The notes under the pieces are model-generated. The model was not told the origin of the DNA. It ran no database searches and saw only the letters and a program-made list of their open reading frames with translations. 17,877 nucleotides of DNA, from the NCBI GenBank assembly GCA_035254305.1, contig DATFAS010000028.1, forward strand, positions 1-17,877, written 5' to 3'. How positions within the stretch are numbered: the first letter of the stretch is position 1; each line of letters starts with the position of its first letter. This DNA is from DATFAS01 sp035254305. Lineage in GTDB: Bacteria > Bacillota > Bacilli > Aneurinibacillales > RAOX-1. The position numbers and the translations under genes were made by a program. This document shows positions 1 through 6,989 of this stretch, one piece after another.

Positions 1-52
1 TTTACTTACCAAAGTGTTAATATTAATACTACCAATTTGATAACGCATATAC

Positions 53-98
53 TATAATATAGCACATAAAAGCGTTAAAGGGTGGAAGGAGAAAAACA
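53..98 (+). promoter_or_regulatory. Candidate -10 element and RBS upstream of aroC
   Basis: A perfect TATAAT lies at 53-58, and a strong Shine-Dalgarno AAGGAG lies at 86-91, seven bases before the aroC ATG. No good -35 hexamer is seen 16-18 bases upstream of the TATAAT (the sequence there is TACCAA-like). The promoter call is therefore weak, and the true supraoperon promoter may lie before the window. The ribosome binding site is clear. Confidence 0.35.
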
Positions 99-1262
99 AT
101 GAGATACCTGACAGCTGGTGAATCACATGGTCCACAACTAACGGCCATTATTGAAGGGCTTCCAAGTAATTTACCCATTTCAATAGAAAAGATTAACGAG
201 CAATTGCTTCGTCGACAAAAGGGACATGGTCGTGGTCGCCGTATGCAAATTGAAACAGATCAAGTTCGAATTGTAGGCGGTGTACGTCATGGATTGACAA
301 CGGGTGCACCTGTATGCCTTGTAGTGGATAATAAGGACTGGAGCCATTGGCAAACTATTATGGGGCCTGAGCCAACTACAGAGGGCGAGGAAGTGAAACG
401 TCAAGTTACACGGCCAAGACCCGGACATGCTGATCTGAATGGTGCGATTAAATATAACCAAAAGGATATGAGAAATATACTTGAGCGTTCTAGTGCGAGA
501 GAAACAGCTATACGTGTAGCTGTTGGTGCTGTAGCTAGACAATTATTAGAACAGTTTGACATCCAAGTAGGTGGGCATGTGACAAGAATCGGCGAGGTAG
601 AGGCCGAATCTGTTCAGGTTTCATTAGAAGAGATGGTCCGTATCACAGAAGAATCGCCGGTTCGGTGCCTAGATCCTCAGGCAGCTGAAAAAATGATGGC
701 GTTAATTGATAAGGCTAAGGAAGAAGGAGATTCTCTAGGTGGAATTGTTGAGGTAGTCGTTGAAGGGGTGCCTGTTGGTTTAGGAAGTCATGTCCAATGG
801 GATCGAAAACTCGACGGACGATTAGCACAAGCTATCATGAGTATTCAGGCATTTAAAGGTGTGGAGATTGGGATTGGTTTTGAGGCAGCAGCAAAACCAG
901 GATCTCTTGTCCACGATGAGATTATATGGAGTAAAGAAACTGGATTTTCACGCAAATCAAACCGTGCTGGTGGATTAGAAGGTGGGATGACTACTGGAAT
1001 GCCGATAGTTGTTCGTGGTGTTATGAAACCTATTCCAACCTTATATAAACCATTACAAAGTGTTGATTTGTTAACGAAGGAGTCATTCGAAGCAACGATT
1101 GAGCGTTCCGATAGTTGTGCCGTTCCGGCTGCAAGTGTTGTAGCTGAGGCTGTAGTTTCGTTTGAAATAGCCCGTGCATTATGCGAAACTTTCCACAGTG
1201 ATAATCTAGAACAGATGAAGGAAAGCGTAAAACAATACCAAAGCTATTTGGAGAATATTTAG
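99..1262 (+). CDS. aroC: Chorismate synthase
   Basis: Converts 5-enolpyruvylshikimate-3-phosphate to chorismate, the last shared step to aromatic amino acids and folate, using reduced FMN. The 387 residues match the usual family length (about 390 in B. subtilis, where the gene is called aroF). All three family signatures are visible: GESHGPQLTAIIEGLP at residues 7-22, RNILERSSARETA around 125-137, and RSDSCAVPAASVVAEA around 336-351. The glycine/arginine-rich stretch GHGRGRRMQIE (42-52) and the SNRAGGLEGGMTTG loop (287-300) are also typical. The ATG at 99 is chosen because AAGGAG sits seven bases upstream. It is the first visible gene of the supraoperon, and aroB begins two bases after its stop. 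Confidence 0.97.
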   Translation: MRYLTAGESHGPQLTAIIEGLPSNLPISIEKINEQLLRRQKGHGRGRRMQIETDQVRIVGGVRHGLTTGAPVCLVVDNKDWSHWQTIMGPEPTTEGEEVKRQVTRPRPGHADLNGAIKYNQKDMRNILERSSARETAIRVAVGAVARQLLEQFDIQVGGHVTRIGEVEAESVQVSLEEMVRITEESPVRCLDPQAAEKMMALIDKAKEEGDSLGGIVEVVVEGVPVGLGSHVQWDRKLDGRLAQAIMSIQAFKGVEIGIGFEAAAKPGSLVHDEIIWSKETGFSRKSNRAGGLEGGMTTGMPIVVRGVMKPIPTLYKPLQSVDLLTKESFEATIERSDSCAVPAASVVAEAVVSFEIARALCETFHSDNLEQMKESVKQYQSYLENI

Positions 1263-1264
1263 TT

Positions 1265-2368
1265 ATGAAAGAGCTTATCGTTGAACTCGGGGAGCGCAGC
1301 TATCCTATTCGAATTGGACGTCATCTATTGCAGGGTTTACCACAAGAGTTAGTGGGAAGAGGGGTAGACGTTAATACTAAGCTATTTATTGTCACGGATA
1401 ATCAGGTAGCCCCTCTTTATCTGGATAACGTTCTAGCTTTATTAACTAACGCTGGATATGTTTGCAGCACCCATATCGTCCCATCTGGTGAAAAGGCCAA
1501 AACATTAGCTCAGCTAGAAGAAGTTACAGCGAGTGCACTTACGGCAGGGATCGACCGGAAATCTGTCGTATTAGCTCTTGGTGGTGGAGTAGTTGGGGAT
1601 TTGGCAGGATTCTGTGCGGCTTCCTATATGAGGGGGATCCCTTTTATACAACTTCCAACAACACTTCTTGCACATGATAGTAGTGTGGGGGGGAAGGTTG
1701 CTGTCAATCATCCATTGGCTAAGAATATTATTGGTGCTTTTCACCAGCCATTGATGGTTTTGTATGATACAAGTACTTTAACCACCCTTCCAGCGAGAGA
1801 GATCTATGCAGGATTTGCAGAATTGATTAAACATGGATTAATTTGGAGTAATTCCCTTGTTGAATGGTTAGGGGAACACTCAAGGGAGCTCCTTGCTTTA
1901 GAATCACCTTATATTGATGAGGCCATCCAAAAGGGTTGTTCGATTAAGGCACAGGTTGTTTCAGAGGATGAGACCGAACAAGGGATCCGTGCTATTTTAA
2001 ATCTGGGTCATACATTCGGGCATGCTCTTGAGGCTCTGACCAGTTTTGGTGAGCTAATTCACGGGGAAGCAGTGGCGATTGGAATGGTTGCCGCAGCTCT
2101 ACTTGCAGAGAGAATTGGGCTTTGTGATCCATCTTTGGAAGTATCGAAACAAACCATTTCTTTACTGAAAAAATTTAACCTTCCTGTTCGTATGCCACAT
2201 TCTTTTGACCCAGTCGAGGTTCTTGAAGCAATGAGGCACGATAAAAAGGGGAGTGGTGGTAAGCTTGTATTCGTCTTACCAACTCAAATTGGAAAAGTAG
2301 AGATTATAAAAGATGTTCAAGAATCAGCTATTATTGAAACACTAAGAATGCTTAAAGAGGTGGATTAG
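1265..2368 (+). CDS. aroB: 3-dehydroquinate synthase
   Basis: Cyclises DAHP to 3-dehydroquinate, the second shikimate-pathway step, with NAD and a divalent metal. The 367-residue length is normal. The NAD-binding GGGVVGDLAGF lies at about 106-116, followed by QLPTTLLAHDSSVGGK (129-144). The three expected metal ligands are present: Glu186 in GFAELIKHG, His249 in NLGHTFGH and His266 in IHGEA. The C-terminal RHDKKGSGGK and VFVLPTQIG segments also fit the family. The start follows the aroC stop by two bases, and a GGAG at 1250-1253 inside the aroC end can serve as ribosome binding site. This tight junction points to cotranscription and coupling with aroC and aroH. Confidence 0.97.
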   Translation: MKELIVELGERSYPIRIGRHLLQGLPQELVGRGVDVNTKLFIVTDNQVAPLYLDNVLALLTNAGYVCSTHIVPSGEKAKTLAQLEEVTASALTAGIDRKSVVLALGGGVVGDLAGFCAASYMRGIPFIQLPTTLLAHDSSVGGKVAVNHPLAKNIIGAFHQPLMVLYDTSTLTTLPAREIYAGFAELIKHGLIWSNSLVEWLGEHSRELLALESPYIDEAIQKGCSIKAQVVSEDETEQGIRAILNLGHTFGHALEALTSFGELIHGEAVAIGMVAAALLAERIGLCDPSLEVSKQTISLLKKFNLPVRMPHSFDPVEVLEAMRHDKKGSGGKLVFVLPTQIGKVEIIKDVQESAIIETLRMLKEVD

Positions 2369-2370
2369 TT

Positions 2371-2757
2371 ATGGGAATGAGGGGGATTCGTGGAGCAACC
2401 ACTGTAGAAGAGGATTCATCCCAAGAAATCTTGACCCACACAAAGGGATTAATGGAAGAAATTATTAAGCAAAATTGCGTTGATCCGGAAGATGTTGCAG
2501 CTGTTTTCATAACGGTGACACATGATTTGCAGGCAGATTTTCCGGCGAAGGCCGTTCGTTCTCTTCCAGGATGGGACTTGGTTCCTTTAATGTGTTCGAA
2601 TGAAATTCCGGTTTCAGGAAGTCTAGATAAGTGTATTCGAGTGATGATCCTAACTAATACAGCCATGAAACAAAACGAGGTTAAGCATGTTTTCCTTCGT
2701 GGTGCTATGCGATTAAGACCGGATTTGGTTCGTAGTAATGAATTGACAGCAAATTAA
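2371..2757 (+). CDS. aroH: Monofunctional chorismate mutase, AroH class
   Basis: Rearranges chorismate to prephenate, the branch point to tyrosine and phenylalanine. This is the small trimeric AroH class, not the all-helical AroQ class. The 128-residue length and the opening MxxRGIRGATTVE match B. subtilis AroH (127 residues). Active-site positions known in that enzyme are kept: Arg7, Phe57, Arg63, Cys75, Glu78, Arg90 and Arg116. The position equivalent to Tyr108 is Phe here (HVFLR instead of HVYLE). The start lies two bases after the aroB stop. The last codons (GAA TTG ACA) contain the -35 hexamer of the trp promoter, so the gene end does double duty. Confidence 0.95.
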   Translation: MGMRGIRGATTVEEDSSQEILTHTKGLMEEIIKQNCVDPEDVAAVFITVTHDLQADFPAKAVRSLPGWDLVPLMCSNEIPVSGSLDKCIRVMILTNTAMKQNEVKHVFLRGAMRLRPDLVRSNELTAN

Positions 2758-2771
2758 ATTTGTTATAAAAT
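2743..2771 (+). promoter_or_regulatory. trp promoter (sigma-A type) inside the aroH 3' end
   Basis: A perfect TTGACA lies at 2743-2748, within the last aroH codons. Seventeen bases later there is TAAAAT (2766-2771). An overlapping reading is an extended -10, TGT followed by TATAAA (2761-2769), with a 15-base spacer. Transcription would start near 2778, just before the GAG/UAG triplet region. This matches B. subtilis, where trpE has its own promoter between aroH and trpE within the larger supraoperon. Confidence 0.75.
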
Positions 2772-2797
2772 TAAACCTAATTAGACGATTAAGTATT

Positions 2798-2866
2798 GAG
2801 AAGAGTAGAGATTAGCTTTTATTAGAGATGAGTAGAGTTGAGGGAGAGCATCAGTCTGATATGTAG
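2798..2866 (+). promoter_or_regulatory. TRAP (MtrB) binding site: GAG/UAG triplet array in trp leader
   Basis: Triplets begin at 2798 GAG, 2803 GAG, 2808 GAG, 2813 TAG, 2823 TAG (or 2825 GAG), 2830 GAG, 2835 GAG, 2840 GAG, 2846 GAG, 2852 CAG and 2864 TAG, with GAT at 2858. Steps are mostly 5 or 6 bases, with one larger step after 2813. About eleven (G/U)AG-like triplets separated by 2-3 bases is the known recognition pattern of the 11-subunit tryptophan-activated RNA-binding protein TRAP of Bacillus. Position after a sigma-A promoter and before an antiterminator/terminator pair and trpE supports this. An mtrB gene is inferred elsewhere in the genome; it is not in this window. Confidence 0.87.
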
Positions 2867-2914
2867 GTAAGCAAGATTTTCTTCTAAGATCTTGCCGATA
2901 TTTTGCATATTCAG
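2856..2914 (+). promoter_or_regulatory. trp antiterminator structure with nested hairpin
   Basis: CTGATATG (2856-2863) can pair with CATATTCAG (2906-2914) with one bulged T. The stem can continue through wobble and A-T pairs (2864-2867 with 2902-2905). Nested inside is GCAAGAT (2871-2877) pairing perfectly with ATCTTGC (2889-2895). The 3' arm uses bases 2913-2914, which are the first two bases of the terminator stem, so the two structures exclude each other. The 5' arm overlaps the last triplets (2858, 2864), so bound TRAP would block it and let the terminator form. Pairing was found by eye, without energy calculation. Confidence 0.65.
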
Positions 2915-2938
2915 CCCAGGTCATCCTGGGCTTATTTT
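2913..2938 (+). terminator. trp leader intrinsic terminator (attenuator)
   Basis: AGCCCAGG (2913-2920) and CCTGGGCT (2925-2932) form a perfect 8-bp GC-rich stem with a TCAT tetraloop, followed by TATTTT. It lies about 80 bases before the trpE start and inside the leader transcript. It therefore works as an attenuator for trpE and the genes after it, controlled by the upstream triplets and antiterminator. Confidence 0.9.
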
Positions 2939-2982
2939 GCATTCTTGAAAAATTCCACATACCACCCCTCAGTTTCTGATTC

Positions 2983-3012
2983 TTCATCTCTTACCAACTA
3001 TGGAGAGGTGAA
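2983..3012 (+). promoter_or_regulatory. trpE Shine-Dalgarno-sequestering hairpin
   Basis: TTCATCTCTT (2983-2992) can pair with GGAGAGGTGAA-region bases 3003-3012, giving a 10-bp stem with two G-T wobbles and a 10-base loop. It buries the trpE ribosome binding site GGAGAGGTG (3002-3010). The same arm, TCATCTCT (2984-2991), is perfectly complementary to AGAGATGA in the triplet array (2824-2831). If TRAP covers the triplets, the arm is free to close the ribosome binding site; without TRAP it can be held by the triplet region. The same logic is established for trpE translation in B. subtilis. Confidence 0.65.
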
Positions 3013-3016
3013 CAAA

Positions 3017-4552
3017 GTGTATTATCCCCGATTAGATCAAGTAGTTGAATTATCCAACCGTTACAATCTAATACCCGTTCGTATGACATTTATGGCTGAC
3101 CAAGAGACTCCAATCAGTATCTTTCAAAAGGTAAGAGGCAATGAAACCTTCTTACTTGAAAGTGTAGAAGGTGGGAGCCGTTGGGCACGGTATTCTTTTA
3201 TCGGACTAACGCCCATGATGGTGCTTCGTGCAAAGAAACAACAAATCGAAATGAAATATCGTGATGGTCATATCGATGCTATTTCTGGAAATCCGATTGA
3301 ATACTTAAGAGAGACTCTCGCTAAATTTCGCAGTCCTGTTGAATTAGACTTTCCACGATTCTACGGTGGGGCTGTTGGTTATTTTGGTTTTGACATACTC
3401 CAGAACTATGAGGAGTTACCAGACGCGGCTCTTAATGACTTATTCATGGATGATGTGGCATTCATGTTTGCTGATCAAGTGATTGTATTTGATCATTTAA
3501 GACAAGAAATTCAAGTGATTGGCCATCTTCATCTTGATCAAGCTGAAGATTTAGTGACAATCGAGAGAAAATATCATGAATGTTGTAAACAAATTCGTAC
3601 GCTTGCAAGAAAAATTCGTGATGCCGATCAGGTTAACCGGAATTTATATGCACTTCCTAATAGCTATGAATCAAATGAAGTTCAATCAAACGTAACGAAA
3701 GAAAGATTTATGCAAATGGTTGAACAGGCAAAGGAATATATCGCATCTGGTGATGTTTTTCAGGTTGTATTATCTCAACGATTCGAAATAGATAATCCGC
3801 CTGATCCCTTCGAGGTATATCGGGTATTGCGACTACTAAATCCTTCGCCATATATGTATTTTCTTCAATTTGATGAAACGGAAGTTCTAGTTGGCACCTC
3901 CCCAGAGTTACTTGTACGGGTGGAAGATGGCAAGGTAGAGAATCGACCGATTGCCGGTACAAGAAAAAGAGGACAGAATGCCGAGGAAGATGAGGAACTA
4001 AAGAAGGATCTATTAGCTGATGAGAAGGAACGGGCCGAACATCATATGCTTGTTGATTTAGGCAGGAATGATATTGGCAGAGTAGCAAGATATGGGACTG
4101 TTCAGGTAGAGCAATTTATGGAAGTCGAGCTTTATTCTCATGTTATGCATATCGTTTCCCATGTAAGTGGGAGATTACAGGACGATAAAGATTCCTTCAA
4201 CGCACTCATATCGTGTTTTCCCGCGGGAACGGTATCAGGTGCGCCAAAACTAAGGGCTATGGAGATTATTGCAGAGCTTGAACCAACTGCTAGAAATGCT
4301 TATGCGGGAGCAATTGGATACTTTGGTTTCTCAGGAAATATGGATTCTTGCATCACGATCCGTACGGTTGTATTTAAGAATAATAAGGCTTATGTTCAGG
4401 CTGGAGCAGGTATTGTGGCTGATTCTGTACCTGAGAAGGAATTTGAAGAAACGGAAAATAAGGCAAAAGCTATGATCAAGGCCGTCCAAATGGCAAAGCA
4501 GATTGTGAGATTAGAGGAGGATGACGAGCATGTTTCAACCATTATTAAATAA
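3017..4552 (+). CDS. trpE: Anthranilate synthase component I
   Basis: Makes anthranilate from chorismate, using ammonia delivered by a glutamine amidotransferase partner (TrpG/PabA), which is not encoded here. The GTG at 3017 is chosen because GGAGAGGTG lies at 3002-3010. Upstream in-frame codons run through the attenuator hairpin and cannot be coding in readthrough-regulated mRNA. This gives 511 residues (515 in B. subtilis). The tryptophan feedback motif LLES is at about 46-49, and NPSPYMYFLQF forms the other side of that site. The chorismate-binding core shows GTSPELL (about 293), IAGTRKRG, LVDLGRNDIGRVA, FPAGTVSGAPK (about 401-411) and the C-terminal GAGIVADSVPEKEFEET. The end overlaps trpD by 23 bases. 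Control is by TRAP at transcription and probably translation, plus product feedback. Confidence 0.96.
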   Translation: MYYPRLDQVVELSNRYNLIPVRMTFMADQETPISIFQKVRGNETFLLESVEGGSRWARYSFIGLTPMMVLRAKKQQIEMKYRDGHIDAISGNPIEYLRETLAKFRSPVELDFPRFYGGAVGYFGFDILQNYEELPDAALNDLFMDDVAFMFADQVIVFDHLRQEIQVIGHLHLDQAEDLVTIERKYHECCKQIRTLARKIRDADQVNRNLYALPNSYESNEVQSNVTKERFMQMVEQAKEYIASGDVFQVVLSQRFEIDNPPDPFEVYRVLRLLNPSPYMYFLQFDETEVLVGTSPELLVRVEDGKVENRPIAGTRKRGQNAEEDEELKKDLLADEKERAEHHMLVDLGRNDIGRVARYGTVQVEQFMEVELYSHVMHIVSHVSGRLQDDKDSFNALISCFPAGTVSGAPKLRAMEIIAELEPTARNAYAGAIGYFGFSGNMDSCITIRTVVFKNNKAYVQAGAGIVADSVPEKEFEETENKAKAMIKAVQMAKQIVRLEEDDEHVSTIIK

Positions 4553-5555
4553 AGTTGTGGAATTGAAAGATTTGAGTCGAGATGAGGCCATGAAGGCTAT
4601 GGATTTGATTATGAATGGGGAGGTAGCACCTGCAAGACTTGCGAGTTTTCTAACTGCCCTAAGAATAAAAGGAGAAACAGTAGAGGAAATTACGGGATTT
4701 GCCTTAACGATGAGAAATAAGGCTAGAAGAATAGAGACTACTACGAGCAATGTCATTGATACCTGTGGGACAGGTGGTGATGGTGGGATAACGTTCAATA
4801 TTTCCACAGCATCAGCCATTGTTGCAGCCTCAGGTGGGGTGAAAGTTGCAAAGCATGGTAATCGTGCGGTATCAAGCAAGAGTGGGAGTGCAGATGTTCT
4901 TGAAAAGCTGGGTGTATCCATTCAATTGGCCGAGAATGAGGCATTAAGCTGTTTGAACCTGACAAATCTTTGTTTCATGTTTGCCCCCCTTTATCATCAG
5001 GCTATGCGCCATGCGGTGAGTACACGCAAAGAAATCGGTTTTCGTACCGTATTTAACTTACTCGGGCCATTAACGAATCCCGCCTCTGCTGATCGTCAGC
5101 TTATTGGTGTCTATGATGTGTCCTTGGCAGAGAAATTAGCCCAAGTATTACGTGAGCTCGGTCTAAGCCGTTGTTTGGTTGTTGCTAGTGAAGATGGAAT
5201 GGATGAGATTAGTGTATCTGCATCAACCAAAATTGTAGAATTAAAGAATGGAGAAATTAACACCTATTATGTTACTCCAGAAGATCTTGGTTTAAATCGA
5301 TATAGGATAGAAGATGTTACAGGAGGAGGAGCAGAAGCGAATGCCACTATTATTCGTGATATCTTCTCAGGAGCAAAAGGTGCTAATCGAGAAATTGTTC
5401 TGGCAAATACAGCTGCTGCTCTTTATTTAGCTGATCATTGTAGTACCTTGAAGGAAGGGGTACAATTAGCTGCAGAATTGATTGACCAAGGGTTAGCAAT
5501 GGGCAAATTAGAACAGTTGATCGAGGTGACAGGAGGTCTTTGTCATGCTTCATAA
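4530..5555 (+). CDS. trpD: Anthranilate phosphoribosyltransferase
   Basis: Transfers phosphoribose from PRPP to anthranilate, the second tryptophan-specific step. The PRPP/magnesium-binding GTGGDGG loop follows DTC at about 79-87. NISTASAIVAASGG, KHGNRAVSS, GSADVLEKLG and TRKEIGFRTVFNLLGPLTNP are all typical of the family. EDGMDEIS carries the second metal site. An upstream in-frame ATG at 4521 touches the GAGGAGG (4514-4520) with no spacer, so the ATG at 4530, nine bases after that ribosome binding site, is the better start, giving 341 residues. The gene begins inside the end of trpE and ends inside the start of trpC, consistent with coupled translation. It is not fused to an amidotransferase domain. 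Confidence 0.95.
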   Translation: MFQPLLNKVVELKDLSRDEAMKAMDLIMNGEVAPARLASFLTALRIKGETVEEITGFALTMRNKARRIETTTSNVIDTCGTGGDGGITFNISTASAIVAASGGVKVAKHGNRAVSSKSGSADVLEKLGVSIQLAENEALSCLNLTNLCFMFAPLYHQAMRHAVSTRKEIGFRTVFNLLGPLTNPASADRQLIGVYDVSLAEKLAQVLRELGLSRCLVVASEDGMDEISVSASTKIVELKNGEINTYYVTPEDLGLNRYRIEDVTGGGAEANATIIRDIFSGAKGANREIVLANTAAALYLADHCSTLKEGVQLAAELIDQGLAMGKLEQLIEVTGGLCHAS

Positions 5556-6324
5556 GATTGTCGTGCAAAAGAAAATAGAGCTTGAACAATTAAAGGAAAA
5601 CTGGAATGATCGTGAGGTTGAACGCAAACTTGCATTGCTTCCTGCAACCTTACCCTTTGCTGATAGACTCATGAGAAGTCACAGGCAAGTAAGTGTGATT
5701 GCAGAAGTGAAAAAGGCCTCTCCATCTAAAGGACTAATTCGCACCGATTTCGATCCGTTAGCCATTGCTTCATCTTATGAAGAAGCTGGTGTAGACGCTA
5801 TGTCGGTTTTGACAGATTCAACTTTTTTTCAGGGAAATAAACAATATCTCAGTGAAATTAGGAAACAAACATCTACCCCGCTGCTTCGCAAGGATTTTAT
5901 TATTGACCCTCTACAGGTATATGAGGCACGATTGATCGGTGCAGATTGTATATTGTTGATCGCGGCCATTCTTGAGGAAGAACAAATTGTGAGTTTATCC
6001 CAATTAGCAAGGGATCTGGGATTGGATGTATTGATAGAAGTTCATAACCAAGAGGAGCTTGATACGGTATTGTCGTGTACGAAGCCACCGCTTATTGGAA
6101 TTAATAATCGTAACTTAAAAACCTTCGAAACATCACTTCGTACGACGGAGGAATTAATTCACTTTATTCCCAAAGATATTGCTGTAGTAAGCGAGAGTGG
6201 GATCAATGGCAAATCAGATATTGACTATTTAAGTAGGCTTGGAGTAAGGGCGGTTTTGGTTGGGGAGCATTTCATGAGAAAGCAAGACATTACCCAAGCA
6301 GTGTTAGAGTTGGTGGGTAAATGA
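5545..6324 (+). CDS. trpC: Indole-3-glycerol phosphate synthase
   Basis: Closes the indole ring, converting CdRP to indole-3-glycerol phosphate. It is a TIM barrel of 259 residues and monofunctional, because trpF is a separate gene. The family signature IAEVKKASPSKG (52-63) carries the active-site Glu54 and Lys56. LLRKDFIID holds Lys116, DVLIEVH holds Glu165, and GINNRNL and SESGI are the later barrel motifs. AGGAGG at 5531-5536 is eight bases before the ATG at 5545. The start overlaps the trpD end by 11 bases, and the stop overlaps the trpF start as ATGA. Confidence 0.96.
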   Translation: MLHKIVVQKKIELEQLKENWNDREVERKLALLPATLPFADRLMRSHRQVSVIAEVKKASPSKGLIRTDFDPLAIASSYEEAGVDAMSVLTDSTFFQGNKQYLSEIRKQTSTPLLRKDFIIDPLQVYEARLIGADCILLIAAILEEEQIVSLSQLARDLGLDVLIEVHNQEELDTVLSCTKPPLIGINNRNLKTFETSLRTTEELIHFIPKDIAVVSESGINGKSDIDYLSRLGVRAVLVGEHFMRKQDITQAVLELVGK

Positions 6325-6989
6325 ACAGGCTCCCCCTTGTGAAGTATTGTGGCTTTAAAAATAGTGAGGCGATCGCTGTGCTTCGGGGACTTGGGGTGGA
6401 CATGGTAGGCTTTATACTAGCCCCTAGTAGACGGAGGGTTCAGATTGACCAACTGGCTATCTTAACGAAAGCTGTTCCTACAGGAATCGCAAAGGTTGGC
6501 GTATTTGTTAATCCAACTATGGATGAAATTCGAAATGTACTTCAACAAGCAGAGCTTGATATTATTCAACTACATGGAGAAGAATCCCCTACCTTTTGCT
6601 CTGAAGTGTGCCATTCCTTTGGAGTTAGGATAATAAAAGCATTTCATGTAGGCAAAGAAGATGGGATTGATCTGAGAACAACGCTTGATTCCTATAAAGA
6701 GGTCATTGATTATTTACTTCTTGATACTTATGATCCGTCAGAAGCAGGCGGAACAGGAAGAGCCTTCCGTTGGGAGGTACTTGGAACCTATTACGAATGG
6801 TGTAATGAACACAATATTAAACTAATTGTCGCCGGTGGACTCCATAAGGACAACATAGTAAGCTTACTAGACAATTGGCCTTTGCATGGAATCGATATTT
6901 CTAGTGGAATTGAGACGGATGGACAGAAGGATAGAACGAAAATGATCGAATTCATGGAAAGGGTGAAGGGGAATGACCGCAGTACCTAA
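6321..6989 (+). CDS. trpF: Phosphoribosylanthranilate isomerase
   Basis: Isomerises phosphoribosylanthranilate to CdRP, between the TrpD and TrpC steps. The 222 residues form a TIM barrel with the expected catalytic pair: Cys10 in KYCGF and Asp135 in LLLDTYD. Other family segments are GFILAPSRR, VGVFVNPT, IIQLHGEE, GGTGRAFRW and the phosphate-binding IVAGGL and DISSGIE. The start ATG shares four bases with the trpC stop (ATGA), and a GGTGGG lies just before it. The 3' end overlaps trpB by 17 bases. Confidence 0.96.
   Translation: MNRLPLVKYCGFKNSEAIAVLRGLGVDMVGFILAPSRRRVQIDQLAILTKAVPTGIAKVGVFVNPTMDEIRNVLQQAELDIIQLHGEESPTFCSEVCHSFGVRIIKAFHVGKEDGIDLRTTLDSYKEVIDYLLLDTYDPSEAGGTGRAFRWEVLGTYYEWCNEHNIKLIVAGGLHKDNIVSLLDNWPLHGIDISSGIETDGQKDRTKMIEFMERVKGNDRST

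Noticed and set aside
2871..2938. T-box or other riboswitch in front of trpE
   Set aside because: No T-box consensus or specifier-loop architecture is seen, and the GAG/UAG triplet array explains the leader.
2781..2987. Antisense 68-residue ORF across the trp leader
   Set aside because: It lies entirely over the TRAP site, antiterminator and terminator, and its open frame follows from their composition. No RBS supports it.
2903..3016. In-frame extension of trpE starting at a TTG at 2903, giving 549 residues
   Set aside because: It runs through the attenuator hairpin, has no RBS, and adds 38 residues absent from the family. GTG 3017 has a good RBS and gives the normal length.
4521..4529. trpD start at ATG 4521
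   Set aside because: The GAGGAGG motif abuts this ATG with no spacer; ATG 4530 has a nine-base spacer.
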